From Roseivirga pacifica (GTDB lineage Bacteria > Bacteroidota > Bacteroidia > Cytophagales > Cyclobacteriaceae): 64,000 bases of DNA. The notes beneath the pieces were generated by a model. It saw only the letters and a list, made by a program, of their open reading frames with translations, did no database searches and had not been told where the DNA came from. The stretch spans positions 124,001-188,000 of the forward strand of contig NZ_FOIR01000004.1 in NCBI RefSeq assembly GCF_900111145.1, in the 5' to 3' direction. Shown here piece after piece: positions 1 through 8,301 of the stretch. A program made the translations under genes and the position numbers. Within the stretch, counting starts at the first letter, position 1. Each line of letters begins with the position of its first letter.

Positions 1-140
1 GCGGTGTCATTAGTTGAATGACATGTTGGCATGTAAACTATCTGCTTTCCTAGAAATAAGCTGTTAGCAAGAATTTTGTACAATGAATTTTTCGTAGTTT
101 TAGACGCCAAAGAAAATAAAAATAGCGCAGAATCATTTTA
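1..140. other. Upstream region of rsfS, no gene recognised
   Basis: I see no convincing coding frame or RNA gene here. It is AT-rich and presumably carries the rsfS promoter. A minus-strand gene could begin near position 10 and leave the window, but too little of it is present to support a call. Confidence 0.3.
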
Positions 141-500
141 ATGAAATCAGAAGAACTTAGCAGCCTGGTAGTGAAGGGTATGGAAGATATGAAGGCCGAA
201 GACATTGTACTGATGGACCTTCGTAAAGTAAAAGGGGCCGTAAGCGATTTCTTCGTGTTGTGTTCCGGAAACTCTGACACACAAATTCAAGCCATAGCAG
301 AATCAATTGAGAAAGAGGTTCATAAAGCCTCAAAAGAAAATCCATGGAGAAAAGAAGGTTTCACAAACCGCGAATGGATACTTATAGACTATGTGAACGT
401 AGTGGCACATGTTTTCAAAAAAGACAAACGCGCATTTTTTGCCTTAGAAGAGCTCTGGGGTGATGCGGTAATAAGCGAAATTAACACTACACAACGCTAA
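141..500 (+). CDS. rsfS: Ribosome silencing factor RsfS
   Basis: A 119-residue protein of the RsfS/Iojap family (DUF143). The family binds ribosomal protein uL14 on the large subunit and blocks subunit joining when growth slows. Family signatures visible are the early DIVLMDLR strand, VSDFFVLCSGNSDTQIQAIAESI, the PWRKEGF turn, and the WILIDYVNVVAHVF strand followed by an LEELWGDA helix. Length is typical and the protein is complete. It lies 58 bases before ftsH on the same strand, a pairing often seen in Bacteroidota, so the two are probably co-transcribed. Confidence 0.95.
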   Translation: MKSEELSSLVVKGMEDMKAEDIVLMDLRKVKGAVSDFFVLCSGNSDTQIQAIAESIEKEVHKASKENPWRKEGFTNREWILIDYVNVVAHVFKKDKRAFFALEELWGDAVISEINTTQR

Positions 501-558
501 CATTATCGTTCGGTAAGCGTTAAAGAAAAGGTTTTATTTTATCGAAAAGAAAAGCAGA

Positions 559-2637
559 ATGCCTGATAAACCAAGAAAGAAAAACATTTTACCTACCCCA
601 GGCCCGGGGAATAAGAAGCCTAACAATCAGGTTTGGATATTCATTACGCTAATTATTGTGTTTTTTGCCATTTCCTTTTTAACCAATCAAGGATCTGGTA
701 TTGCAATTACACCTTCTCGCTTTGAGGAGATGATTAAAAGCAATGATGTAGCTAAGGTTGTATTTATAAAGAACCAAACCAATGTAGAGGTTACATTAAA
801 GCAAGATGCACTAAGCAACGCCAAGTATAAAACTGAATTAGAAAACAACAGCTTATTCGGCATATCTCAAGGCCCGCATTATGTATTGAAAAACTACTTC
901 TCGTCAGCAGATAAGTTTAGCGAGTACTACACCGAATTTTTAGACAATAACGGTATTGCCAAAGAACAGCAAATCCCTGTTGAATTTGACACTAGAACTA
1001 CCGTAATGGAGTTCTTAGGTACTTGGGGCTTCCTCATCATCATTATCCTTTTCTTTTGGTTAATGATGAGAAGAATGACTGGAAACGCAGGCCCTGGCGG
1101 ACAGATTTTCAACATTGGAAAATCGCGCGCAGCCTTGTTCGATGCAGAGAATAAAGTAAAAATCACTTTTGGAAATGTTGCCGGCCTAGATGAAGCTAAA
1201 GAAGAGGTTCGTGAGATCGTTGAATTCTTAAAGAACCCTTCAAAATTCACCAAGTTAGGTGGTAAAATCCCTAAGGGTGCCCTACTAGTAGGCCCTCCGG
1301 GAACAGGTAAAACCTTATTAGCCAAAGCCGTAGCAGGTGAAGCGGGCGTGCCTTTCTTCTCACTTTCAGGTTCCGATTTTGTGGAAATGTTTGTGGGTGT
1401 GGGAGCAGCACGTGTAAGAGACTTATTTAAGCAAGCCAAAGAAAAAGCACCATGTATTGTGTTTATCGATGAGATTGATGCAATCGGTCGTTCACGCGGC
1501 AAAGGACAAATGCCTGGCTCGAACGATGAGCGCGAAAACACACTCAACTCACTTTTGGTAGAGATGGACGGTTTCGCGACAGATTCAGGTGTTATCATTT
1601 TGGCAGCGACCAACAGACCTGATGTACTAGATAATGCCCTGTTAAGACCAGGCCGTTTCGATAGACAAATCAGTATTGACAAACCCGATATTGTTGGTAG
1701 AGAAGCCATTTTCAAGGTTCACCTTAAGCCAATTAAGCTTGAAAAGGACGTTGATCCTAAGAAACTTTCGGCACAAACCCCTGGTTTTGCAGGTGCTGAG
1801 ATAGCCAACGTTTGTAATGAAGCAGCACTTATTGCCGCTCGTAAAGACAAAAAGGCTGTTGATATGTCGGACTTCCAAGACGCAATTGACCGTGTAATTG
1901 GTGGTTTGGAAAAGAAGAACAAAATCATTTCTCCTGAAGAGAAGAAAATTGTTGCCTACCACGAGGCTGGCCACGCAGTAGCTGGCTGGTTCTTGGAGCA
2001 TGCCGATCCATTGGTGAAAGTATCAATTGTGCCACGTGGTGTTGCAGCACTTGGCTACGCACAGTACTTGCCGAAAGAGCAATTCCTTTACCAAACAGAA
2101 CAGCTGATGGACGAAATGTGCATGACGCTAGGTGGTAGAGCTGCAGAAGAAATCATTTTTGGCAAAATTTCGACTGGCGCGCTTAGTGACTTAGAACGAG
2201 TAACCAAAGTAGCCTATAGCATTGTTACGGTTTACGGAATGAATGATAAGATCGGAAACATCTCATTCTACGATTCGAAACAAAGCGAATACAGTTATTC
2301 TAAACCATACTCGGAAGCAACCGCCAAAACGATTGACGAAGAGGTTAAGAAAATTGTAGACCAAGCATACCAAAGAACAAAGCAGTTGCTAACTGAAAAA
2401 CGTGAGCAGCTTGAGGTATTGGCTAAGGAGCTTTTGGACAAAGAAATCATCTTCCAATCTGACCTTGAAGGCTTGATTGGTAAGAGACCTTTTGAAAAAG
2501 AAACGACTTATCAGGCCTATACCAACAACGGTAAAGACAAGTCTGATGAAGAAACTGTAGATACCTCCGCAGAGGTAGTTGAAGAAGTTACTTCTGAAGA
2601 AACTTCAGCAAGCGATAGCGAAGAGAAAAAAGATTAA
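559..2637 (+). CDS. ftsH: ATP-dependent zinc metalloprotease FtsH
   Basis: A 692-residue membrane-anchored AAA+ protease that extracts and degrades membrane and regulatory proteins. Two membrane segments (about residues 24-43 and 151-170) flank a periplasmic region. The AAA module has Walker A GPPGTGKT (about 245-252), Walker B VFIDEID, and the arginine-finger region RPGRFDR. The zinc site HEAGH lies at about 468-472. The last ~35 residues are strongly acidic (rich in D, E, S and T), a tail commonly variable between FtsH proteins. It follows rsfS and ends just before a strong terminator. Confidence 0.98.
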   Translation: MPDKPRKKNILPTPGPGNKKPNNQVWIFITLIIVFFAISFLTNQGSGIAITPSRFEEMIKSNDVAKVVFIKNQTNVEVTLKQDALSNAKYKTELENNSLFGISQGPHYVLKNYFSSADKFSEYYTEFLDNNGIAKEQQIPVEFDTRTTVMEFLGTWGFLIIIILFFWLMMRRMTGNAGPGGQIFNIGKSRAALFDAENKVKITFGNVAGLDEAKEEVREIVEFLKNPSKFTKLGGKIPKGALLVGPPGTGKTLLAKAVAGEAGVPFFSLSGSDFVEMFVGVGAARVRDLFKQAKEKAPCIVFIDEIDAIGRSRGKGQMPGSNDERENTLNSLLVEMDGFATDSGVIILAATNRPDVLDNALLRPGRFDRQISIDKPDIVGREAIFKVHLKPIKLEKDVDPKKLSAQTPGFAGAEIANVCNEAALIAARKDKKAVDMSDFQDAIDRVIGGLEKKNKIISPEEKKIVAYHEAGHAVAGWFLEHADPLVKVSIVPRGVAALGYAQYLPKEQFLYQTEQLMDEMCMTLGGRAAEEIIFGKISTGALSDLERVTKVAYSIVTVYGMNDKIGNISFYDSKQSEYSYSKPYSEATAKTIDEEVKKIVDQAYQRTKQLLTEKREQLEVLAKELLDKEIIFQSDLEGLIGKRPFEKETTYQAYTNNGKDKSDEETVDTSAEVVEEVTSEETSASDSEEKKD

Positions 2638-2661
2638 AAACACCTTATCTCAATAGATTAA

Positions 2662-2690
2662 AATCAGGCTGGTTTCGGCCTGATTTTTTT
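2662..2690 (+). terminator. Rho-independent terminator after ftsH
   Basis: The arms AATCAGGC (2662-2669) and GCCTGATT (2678-2685) are perfect inverted repeats with an 8-base loop. The right arm runs into an unbroken T-tract on the plus strand. It lies 25 bases past the ftsH stop and separates ftsH from the lpxH-like gene. Confidence 0.9.
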
Positions 2691-2730
2691 ATTTCAAACC
2701 GAATCATAATATTTGATTTTTCTTCAATAA

Positions 2731-3492
2731 ATGAAGCTTACACCAAATTCAGACCAAAAAATTTACTTCGCATCCGATTTTCATTTGGGGGTTCCAACTC
2801 CCGCTGCGAGTAAAGAAAGAGAGCAAAAAATCATTCGATGGTTAACGGAATGCGAGAAAGACGCGTCTGCTATCTTTTTGGTTGGCGATTTGTTCGACTT
2901 TTGGTTTGAGTACGGCTATACGATCCCAAAGGGTTTTACACGCTTTTTGGGCAAACTAGCAAGCCTTTCTGATAAGGGAATTGAACTACATATATTTACC
3001 GGCAACCACGATTTATGGATGTTTGGTTACTTAGAAAAGGAGCTTAGCGCTAAAGTTCACTACAACCCGATTGACCTACAGATAAATGACACTCGCGTAT
3101 TAGTAGGCCATGGCGATGGACTTGGGCCTGGAGATAGCGGCTACAAATTCTTGAAAAAGGTTTTTACCAACCGATTTTTCCAATGGTGCTTTAAGTGGCT
3201 ACACCCCGATATAGGCATGGGCTTAGCTAATTTTTGGTCGGGAAGAAGTCGAGCTCAGGCCGTAAATCAAGAACAGAAGTTTTTAGGCGAAGGCGAATGG
3301 TTATGGACATACGCCAAAGAGCAAGAGCAGCTACAACACAGAGATTACTATATATTCGGCCACAGACATTTACCGCTCGATTTGGAAGTAAGTGCCACAA
3401 GTCGCTACATTAACTTGGGTGAATGGCTTAGCAACTACACTTATGCGGTATATGAAAATGGTAAGATTGCGCTTAAAACTTTTGAGGCTTAG
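2731..3492 (+). CDS. lpxH: UDP-2,3-diacylglucosamine diphosphatase, LpxH-like
   Basis: A 253-residue calcineurin-type metallophosphoesterase. The LpxH family hydrolyses UDP-2,3-diacylglucosamine to lipid X in lipid A synthesis, at the inner face of the cytoplasmic membrane. All metal-binding motifs are present in order: SDFHLGV, GDLFDFWFEYG, GNHDLWM, GHGDGLGPGD and GHRHLPLD. A second, more distant member of the superfamily is encoded at 11445-12287, so which one supplies lipid A synthesis is not settled by sequence alone. The next gene begins inside this one, suggesting translational coupling. Confidence 0.85.
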   Translation: MKLTPNSDQKIYFASDFHLGVPTPAASKEREQKIIRWLTECEKDASAIFLVGDLFDFWFEYGYTIPKGFTRFLGKLASLSDKGIELHIFTGNHDLWMFGYLEKELSAKVHYNPIDLQINDTRVLVGHGDGLGPGDSGYKFLKKVFTNRFFQWCFKWLHPDIGMGLANFWSGRSRAQAVNQEQKFLGEGEWLWTYAKEQEQLQHRDYYIFGHRHLPLDLEVSATSRYINLGEWLSNYTYAVYENGKIALKTFEA

Positions 3493-4282
3493 CACTTTTA
3501 TCATAGCCCTCATCTTTGTTCAGCAGGCCTTTGGACAGAAACTAACCAAGACTGCGGAATACACACTCACCGACAAACCTGTTGCTGCTTCCATTGACAG
3601 AACTGGCAATATATACTTTGGCTACGGCAACGGAGATGTAACCAAGTACAGCCAAAAAGGCGAACTACTCTATACCTTTTCTCCCCCAAAGCGCTTCAAT
3701 ATTACACTTTTAGAATCGTGGTTAGGGTTAAAAACTTTTGTTTACTCTGCGCCTTATCAAGAATATTACTTTCTGGACAGGTTCATGAACAGCTCAGAAC
3801 GCTATTCAGTAAGCGCAACATCAGGTCTAGATTTTTCTGGCTTGGCAACCATTGAAAACGACCGCACGCTGTGGAGCTTCAACACCACCACACAAACGCT
3901 TAGTAAACAAGACCTGATTATTAATGAGGTGATTTTCGAAAACAGACTTAACCTTATTCTAAATGTAGATGAGTTAAACCCAACATTTATTCGGGCCTAT
4001 CAGAATTTGATTTTTATTGCAGACCCCAACTATGGCATTGCGGTTTTTGACAACCTCGGTTCCTATTTAGAAACCATTCCAGCAAAGGGAGTTGCCTTTT
4101 TCTCTTTTTACAAAGATCAGCTCATTTACCATACGGATGGCAAACTGACTTTAAAGCACATTTATAACCAGCAAAAAAAAGAGGTCAAAACTGACCTCTC
4201 ATTTGGCTTTGTACTTATGGAAAACAATCAATTATTTGGAGTTACCGCCAACAAACTCCAGGTATTTTCTATTACTTATTAG
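3458..4282 (+). CDS. Secreted protein of unknown function, beta-propeller-like
   Basis: About 274 residues. The frame is open from 3392, but I place the start at the ATG at 3458, because it gives a clean signal peptide (basic MVRLRLKLLRL, a hydrophobic core, then AFGQ) and overlaps lpxH by only 35 bases. The mature protein has repeated short strands such as SIDRTGNIYFGYGNGDVTKYS and YGIAVFDNLGSYLETI, which resemble blades of a six- or seven-bladed propeller. No catalytic motif is seen. The 3' end overlaps the convergent tolC-like gene by 11 bases and carries that gene's terminator. It is probably translationally coupled to lpxH; function unknown. Confidence 0.75.
   Translation: MVRLRLKLLRLSTFIIALIFVQQAFGQKLTKTAEYTLTDKPVAASIDRTGNIYFGYGNGDVTKYSQKGELLYTFSPPKRFNITLLESWLGLKTFVYSAPYQEYYFLDRFMNSSERYSVSATSGLDFSGLATIENDRTLWSFNTTTQTLSKQDLIINEVIFENRLNLILNVDELNPTFIRAYQNLIFIADPNYGIAVFDNLGSYLETIPAKGVAFFSFYKDQLIYHTDGKLTLKHIYNQQKKEVKTDLSFGFVLMENNQLFGVTANKLQVFSITY
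4173..4198 (-). terminator. Minus-strand terminator inside the convergent coding gene
   Basis: GAGGTCA (4181-4187) and TGACCTC (4192-4198) form a perfect stem with a 4-base loop. On the minus strand the stem is followed by eight Ts (4173-4180). It lies ~75 bases past the stop of the minus-strand tolC-like gene and within the last codons of the plus-strand gene at 3458-4282, so one stretch serves as both coding sequence and terminator. Confidence 0.8.
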
Positions 4283-5612
4283 CTAGCTCAAACTGTCCGG
4301 TGTAAATATCCAGCACCATCTGACGAATAAGAATTGCGTATTTAGATTGTGTCAGCGTTAATTCACCTACGTTTCGTGCATTCACATTTTCTAGGTAAGT
4401 CACAAAATCTACAGTTCCGTTATCATAACGGGTCTTAGAGAACTCAAAAGAGGTCTCCAAGTTGACCAGACTTTCCTTGGCTGCAGCATAAGTAGACTTC
4501 GCATTCAACAAGTCTAAATAAGCCTGTTGTACTTGGTTTCTCAGTTGGTTTTCTGTGTCTTGCAAGGTTAGCTCTGAGTTTAAATAGTTGATCTTAGACA
4601 CTTGCATTTGTGTTCTGTTCTGAAAACGAGTAAAAAGGGGAATATTAAGATTCAGTCCAGCTGATTTATACTCATTATTTCTAAACTGGTCACTTAAATC
4701 CAATACAGTACCATCTTGCGCCTTTACGTTTGAAGACCATCCAGTACCATAACTCGCCCCCACTGATAGAGAAGGCATCCAAGTAAACTGAGATTGTCTA
4801 TAACTCTTCTTTGAAGCTTGAAGTGCCAGCTCTGCAGACCTTAGGCTTGGAGAAAACTCACGTGCATTGTCATAAACAGTCGCATAAGCCTCAAGTTCGG
4901 CTTCCAACTCTGCATCATTTACTGTTATCCCTGCAAACTCATAGTTGTCAGAAGGGTCTAACAATAGCAGTTGTATCAAGCGAAGTTCTTGTGATTGAAG
5001 TTGGTTCTGACGTGTTACAATAATCAGCTCTTGCTGAGCAATCTGAGAACGGAAGTTGTAAACTTGCTCCATGTTGCCAACACCAGCTCTTTCTCGCTTC
5101 TCCTCTCTTTCCAACTGCTCCTTGTAAAGGTCATTGGTTTGGTTAGCAATTTTAAGCTGCTCCCTTGTCGAAATAAGGTCCAAAAATGCTACAACCACAT
5201 CTCGCTCCGTTTGCAACTCTGTATTACGCACAGTTTCTTCAGCCGCCTGATATTGAAAGTTGGCACGTTGGGCATTATAAATATTCGACATACCATTAAA
5301 AATAACCATACTGGCATTTAGCGAACCACCTCCCGAAAGCGTGGTAGTATTTACTAGGTTACCAGAGGTCTGGTCAAACTGAAGACCTTCATTCCAATTG
5401 TAAGATGCCCCAGCACTCAATGATGGCAGGAAATTCATCTTGCTTTGCACCATTTGCGCCTTCGCACTAATTGAGCTGTTTCTTGCCCTTTTCAAACTGA
5501 GGTTGTTCTCCAAGGCAATGTTGATGCACTCTTCCAATGTTAGCGTTGTTTGTGCCTGAACATTGGCCAGCGCAAACAAAGAAAGAATGGCGGTGTATAA
5601 TGTTTTTTTCAT
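4272..5612 (-). CDS. TolC-family outer membrane efflux protein
   Basis: 446 residues from the ATG at 5612, chosen because it starts a typical signal peptide (MKKTLYTAILSLFALANVQAQ). The frame extends upstream to 5693 without signal-like sequence. Two outer-membrane-efflux repeats are visible, starting with TLEECINIALENNLSLKRA and the later ELALQASKKSYRQSQFTWMPSLSVGASYG. TolC proteins form trimeric channels that span the outer membrane and reach into the periplasm. It is the last gene of a minus-strand operon after the adaptor and ATPase genes, 104 bases beyond the ATPase stop, so it is the likely exit duct of that exporter. Confidence 0.93.
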   Translation of the reverse strand: MKKTLYTAILSLFALANVQAQTTLTLEECINIALENNLSLKRARNSSISAKAQMVQSKMNFLPSLSAGASYNWNEGLQFDQTSGNLVNTTTLSGGGSLNASMVIFNGMSNIYNAQRANFQYQAAEETVRNTELQTERDVVVAFLDLISTREQLKIANQTNDLYKEQLEREEKRERAGVGNMEQVYNFRSQIAQQELIIVTRQNQLQSQELRLIQLLLLDPSDNYEFAGITVNDAELEAELEAYATVYDNAREFSPSLRSAELALQASKKSYRQSQFTWMPSLSVGASYGTGWSSNVKAQDGTVLDLSDQFRNNEYKSAGLNLNIPLFTRFQNRTQMQVSKINYLNSELTLQDTENQLRNQVQQAYLDLLNAKSTYAAAKESLVNLETSFEFSKTRYDNGTVDFVTYLENVNARNVGELTLTQSKYAILIRQMVLDIYTGQFELANK

Positions 5613-5716
5613 AACAGTTTTTTCTATCCTTTTGGCAATAGTTAGCCAGGCCACTGAAAAGCGACCTTGAAAACCATCTGCCCTTTCGGGCAAATGATCT
5701 ATATTTTCAGTCTAGA

Positions 5717-6430
5717 TTAGACTAAAGAGTTTTCTTTGGAATTGATGTTCTCCGATACTACTTGACCATCGAACAAGTTGATTACTCTGTGTGCGTACTC
5801 AGCATCTGTTGCAGAGTGAGTTACCATAATCACAGTAGTTCCACCGGCATTCAAATCGCTCAAAAGCGTCATTACTTCTTGACCGTTTGTTGAGTCTAAG
5901 TTACCAGTAGGCTCATCGGCAAGAATTAGATTAGGCTGTGCTACTACCGCTCTTGCTACCGCTACCCTCTGCTGCTGACCACCAGACAATTGTTGAGGGA
6001 AGTGGTCTTTTCTATGCATAATCTGCATTTGCTCTAGTACTTCTTCTACTCTCTTTTTTCTTTCTGAAGCAGGGAATTTCAAGTAGATCAAAGGAAGCTC
6101 TACGTTTTCATAAACAGTAAGCTCGTCAATCAGGTTAAAGCTCTGGAATACGAAACCAATGTTTCTTTTTCTTAGCTCTGCTCTTTGTCTTTCAGAATAT
6201 TTTGAGACCTCTTCATCGTAAAAAAAGAACTCTCCTTCAGAAGGATTGTCCAATAGACCAATAATGTTTAGTAAGGTTGATTTACCACAACCAGACGGCC
6301 CCATCACTGCTACAAATTCACCCTCTTTAATTTCAAGGTTTACGTTGTTAAGTGCTGTAGTCTCTATTTCATCTGTGTAATAGAACTTCTTCAGCCCTTT
6401 TGTAGTGATTAGATTCTTGTTGTTTTCCAT
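5717..6430 (-). CDS. ABC transporter ATP-binding protein, LolD/MacB type
   Basis: A 237-residue nucleotide-binding subunit with Walker A GPSGCGKST, signature LSGGQQQRVAVARA, Walker B LILADEPTGNLDS and the switch histidine in MVTHS. The SNGQEVMTLLSDLNAGGTTVIMVTHS region is typical of ATPases that drive FtsX-fold permeases (LolD, MacB ATPase domain, FtsE). It is a stand-alone ATPase with no membrane domain. The operon has an adaptor and an outer-membrane channel but no permease, so the membrane partner must be encoded elsewhere. Confidence 0.95.
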   Translation of the reverse strand: MENNKNLITTKGLKKFYYTDEIETTALNNVNLEIKEGEFVAVMGPSGCGKSTLLNIIGLLDNPSEGEFFFYDEEVSKYSERQRAELRKRNIGFVFQSFNLIDELTVYENVELPLIYLKFPASERKKRVEEVLEQMQIMHRKDHFPQQLSGGQQQRVAVARAVVAQPNLILADEPTGNLDSTNGQEVMTLLSDLNAGGTTVIMVTHSATDAEYAHRVINLFDGQVVSENINSKENSLV

Positions 6431-6465
6431 GATTTGATTGTTAATAGTTGTTATGAATTAATTAG

Positions 6466-7713
6466 TTATTTCTTGATTACGAGTTTATCCTTGTCATCAT
6501 ACCCATCATAAGATGAAAATATAACTTTTTCTCCAGGTCTCAAGCCTTCTAGCACTTCGTAGTGTCTTGGAGTCTGGTTTCCGATGCGGATATTTCTTCT
6601 AACTGCCTCTGATTCATCTTCATTTAGTACGAATATCCAGTTACCACCAGTAGTTTGGAAGAAGCTACCACGAGGTATCTGAATAGCGTTTTTCTCTTCG
6701 CTAAGCTGTAGCCTGATAGAGATGGTTTGTCCTCTACGAACGCCTTCAGGAATTTCTCCTATCATTTCCACCACAAATTGTCCATTGATGATCTCCGGGA
6801 ATTTTTTTCTAATCTCTAAGCTATAGGTTTGTCCCGCAAAGTCATAAGTACCTACCAAGCCTTCATAAACTCTTGGCAAATAATGCTGATCTACATTTGC
6901 AGAAATCTTAAAACCATCTAAATCATCTATCTGTGCAATGGTAGTTCCTTGTCCAATAGACTGTCCAATTTCAGCATTTACAGTAGAAAGCAACCCATCA
7001 ATCGGAGCCGTTACCCAAAGATCATTAAGCTGACCCCTAACAATTTCCAAACTCTCTTGAGAAGTCACCAAACGCTGTTCGTTTTGCTTCACTTGAGTAA
7101 CTGAGTTTATAGAATCAAACTCCATTTGCTTTAGGGTATTCTCTCTAGTAGCAAGAAGTCTGTTGTATTGCCTTTTCGCATTTAAATATTGCTGTTCAGT
7201 TGCTACTTGATCCTTGTAGAGCTGTTCAGTTCTCATTAACTGATCTTTAGCCTCATCAATATCAAAATCCAACGTAATTACCCGTGCCTTGGAATTAAAC
7301 AGGGACTGCTGTAATCCATTGTTAGTGTTTTCAATTTCGTTTCTCAACCTATTAGTTTGTGTCTGTTGGTTGATGTAACTCATTTCAAGACTACTGTTTT
7401 CTAGTTTTAGAATTGTATCTCCCTTTGTTACAGCAACCCCTCCTTCTAAAAGTTTTTCTTGAACATTTCCTCCCACTTTGGCATCTAAGAAAATAGTGGT
7501 TTTAGGCTGAACGGTACCCTCTATTGGAATATACTCTTGAAATGGCCCTTCTGTAACTGCCGCTACACTAATTTTATCCAACTCTACATTAAGCTTCGAA
7601 GAATTGTCTGCTAAAACGAATACATAGAGTATTAAAAATAGTATTGCCCCAATTCCCACTACAGTGATTATTCGTTTGGGGGTAAACTTACTCTTCTTGA
7701 TTTTTCTATCCAT
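6466..7713 (-). CDS. MacA/HlyD-type periplasmic adaptor protein
   Basis: 415 residues from the ATG at 7713. The start is chosen because it gives a short basic stretch (MDRKIKKSKFTPKR) and one membrane anchor (IITVVGIGAILFLILYVFVLA); the frame is open upstream to 7767. A split lipoyl-like domain (GTVQPKTTIFLDAKVGGNVQEKLLEGG) flanks a long coiled coil rich in Q, N and E, followed by beta-barrel and membrane-proximal domains (PRGSFFQTTGGNWIFVL). Adaptors of this class bridge an inner-membrane ABC permease to TolC. It is the first gene of the operon; 35 bases separate it from the ATPase gene. Confidence 0.93.
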   Translation of the reverse strand: MDRKIKKSKFTPKRIITVVGIGAILFLILYVFVLADNSSKLNVELDKISVAAVTEGPFQEYIPIEGTVQPKTTIFLDAKVGGNVQEKLLEGGVAVTKGDTILKLENSSLEMSYINQQTQTNRLRNEIENTNNGLQQSLFNSKARVITLDFDIDEAKDQLMRTEQLYKDQVATEQQYLNAKRQYNRLLATRENTLKQMEFDSINSVTQVKQNEQRLVTSQESLEIVRGQLNDLWVTAPIDGLLSTVNAEIGQSIGQGTTIAQIDDLDGFKISANVDQHYLPRVYEGLVGTYDFAGQTYSLEIRKKFPEIINGQFVVEMIGEIPEGVRRGQTISIRLQLSEEKNAIQIPRGSFFQTTGGNWIFVLNEDESEAVRRNIRIGNQTPRHYEVLEGLRPGEKVIFSSYDGYDDKDKLVIKK

Positions 7714-7911
7714 GTTATTAAGGTCGTGTTTTCTAATCCGCATGCCAGATGACAACAAGGATGCCACTTTTATAAAAACCTTATAATCAACCTAATAGAC
7801 TACAATCACATATTAATGGTTGCATCAAAGTGTACAGAATTAAAACAACACCTGATCGGAAATGAACACTTTTTAAGAGAGAGAAGGGGTAGACCAGAAA
7901 AGTATGGGCAT

Positions 7912-8021
7912 AAAAAAAGGCTCGATTTGGTCAGAATCGAGCCCAAAGGTCAAAAACTCAAAATATCTGAATTAATATGCAATTAATTCAAAACAACGAG
8001 TGCAATATAAGCACATAAATA
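7912..8021 (-). ncRNA. Candidate small RNA with three stem-loops
   Basis: Read on the minus strand from about 8021, the segment shows three successive hairpins: GTGC/GCAC (8000-8014, 7-base loop), GAATTAAT/ATTAATTC (7969-7989, 5-base loop), and GGCTCGATT/AATCGAGCC (7919-7943, 7-base loop). Seven Ts (7912-7918) follow the last one, as in an intrinsic terminator. No minus-strand gene enters this terminator. The unpaired linker between hairpins two and three (7944-7968) contains ATTTTGAGTTTTTGACCT, complementary at 17 of 18 positions to leaders just upstream of the genes at 25375 and 25835. The 5' end is an estimate. The alternative is an attenuator for read-through transcription. Confidence 0.45.
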
Positions 8022-8027
8022 ACATCT

Positions 8028-8055
8028 GCAAAATATCGATAGTTCATTCAATCAA
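8028..8055 (-). promoter_or_regulatory. Possible Bacteroidota-type promoter for the small RNA
   Basis: On the minus strand TTG (8053-8055) is followed after 17 bases by TATTTTGC (8028-8035), close to the TTTG and TAnnTTTG elements known for Bacteroidota primary sigma factors. It would start transcription near 8021. The match is partial and the region is AT-rich. Confidence 0.3.
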
Positions 8056-8257
8056 TATTTTACACGAAAAGCAGGAAATATATGTAGGCACTTGCTTTAA
8101 GCAAATTCAAACTTCATTTCGTCATATTGACACAATGACAATAGTCCTACTTCTTATCTAGTCAGCCGGCATAAAAACTGTTCGATTACGTTCATATTTC
8201 ATCTCAATACCGTACAGCGTTAAACAAAAAAACACTATTTTGAAGCTGTATATGCAG

Positions 8258-8274
8258 TTGGCACCATTTAAGCA
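8258..8274 (+). promoter_or_regulatory. Sigma-54 (-24/-12) promoter of the response regulator
   Basis: TTGGCACCATTTAAGCA has the invariant GG (8260-8261) and GC (8272-8273) exactly ten bases apart and matches TTGGCAC of the consensus in full. The expected start site is near 8285, about 17 bases before the GTG start at 8302. The gene controlled encodes a sigma-54 activator, so self-activation is likely. Confidence 0.7.
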
Positions 8275-8301
8275 TACCAACCCATTATTAAATTAACTAC
8301 C

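Larger units (their letters stand above)
7714..8301. other. 588-base divergent intergenic region
   Basis: This gap separates the minus-strand exporter operon from the plus-strand two-component genes. It holds a candidate small RNA on the minus strand (7912-8021) and a sigma-54-type promoter on the plus strand (8258-8274). An imperfect dyad, GTCAT (8121-8125) with ATGAC (8135-8139), lies ~120 bases upstream of that promoter and could be an activator site. Because the small-RNA terminator points toward the exporter operon, the adaptor promoter must lie between 7714 and 7918. I did not find an exact GG-N10-GC element facing the exporter. Confidence 0.6.

Noticed and set aside
927-1715. Long open frame on the minus strand within ftsH
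   Set aside because: It is antisense to highly conserved FtsH codons; its composition follows from the opposite strand and it has no recognisable domain.
7998-8016. Sigma-54-like element facing the exporter operon
   Set aside because: On the minus strand the spacing fits, but the invariant GG is TG; the core requirement is not met.
7977-8018. Thirteen-codon open frame on the plus strand after a leader-like motif
   Set aside because: Too short and without support. It could be a remnant of a lost permease gene, but the upstream half of the leader (TTAGCATCT) is missing, so I prefer the small-RNA reading.
8088-8102. GGCAC...GC sequence resembling a second sigma-54 promoter on the plus strand
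   Set aside because: The spacing between GG and GC is 12 bases rather than 10.
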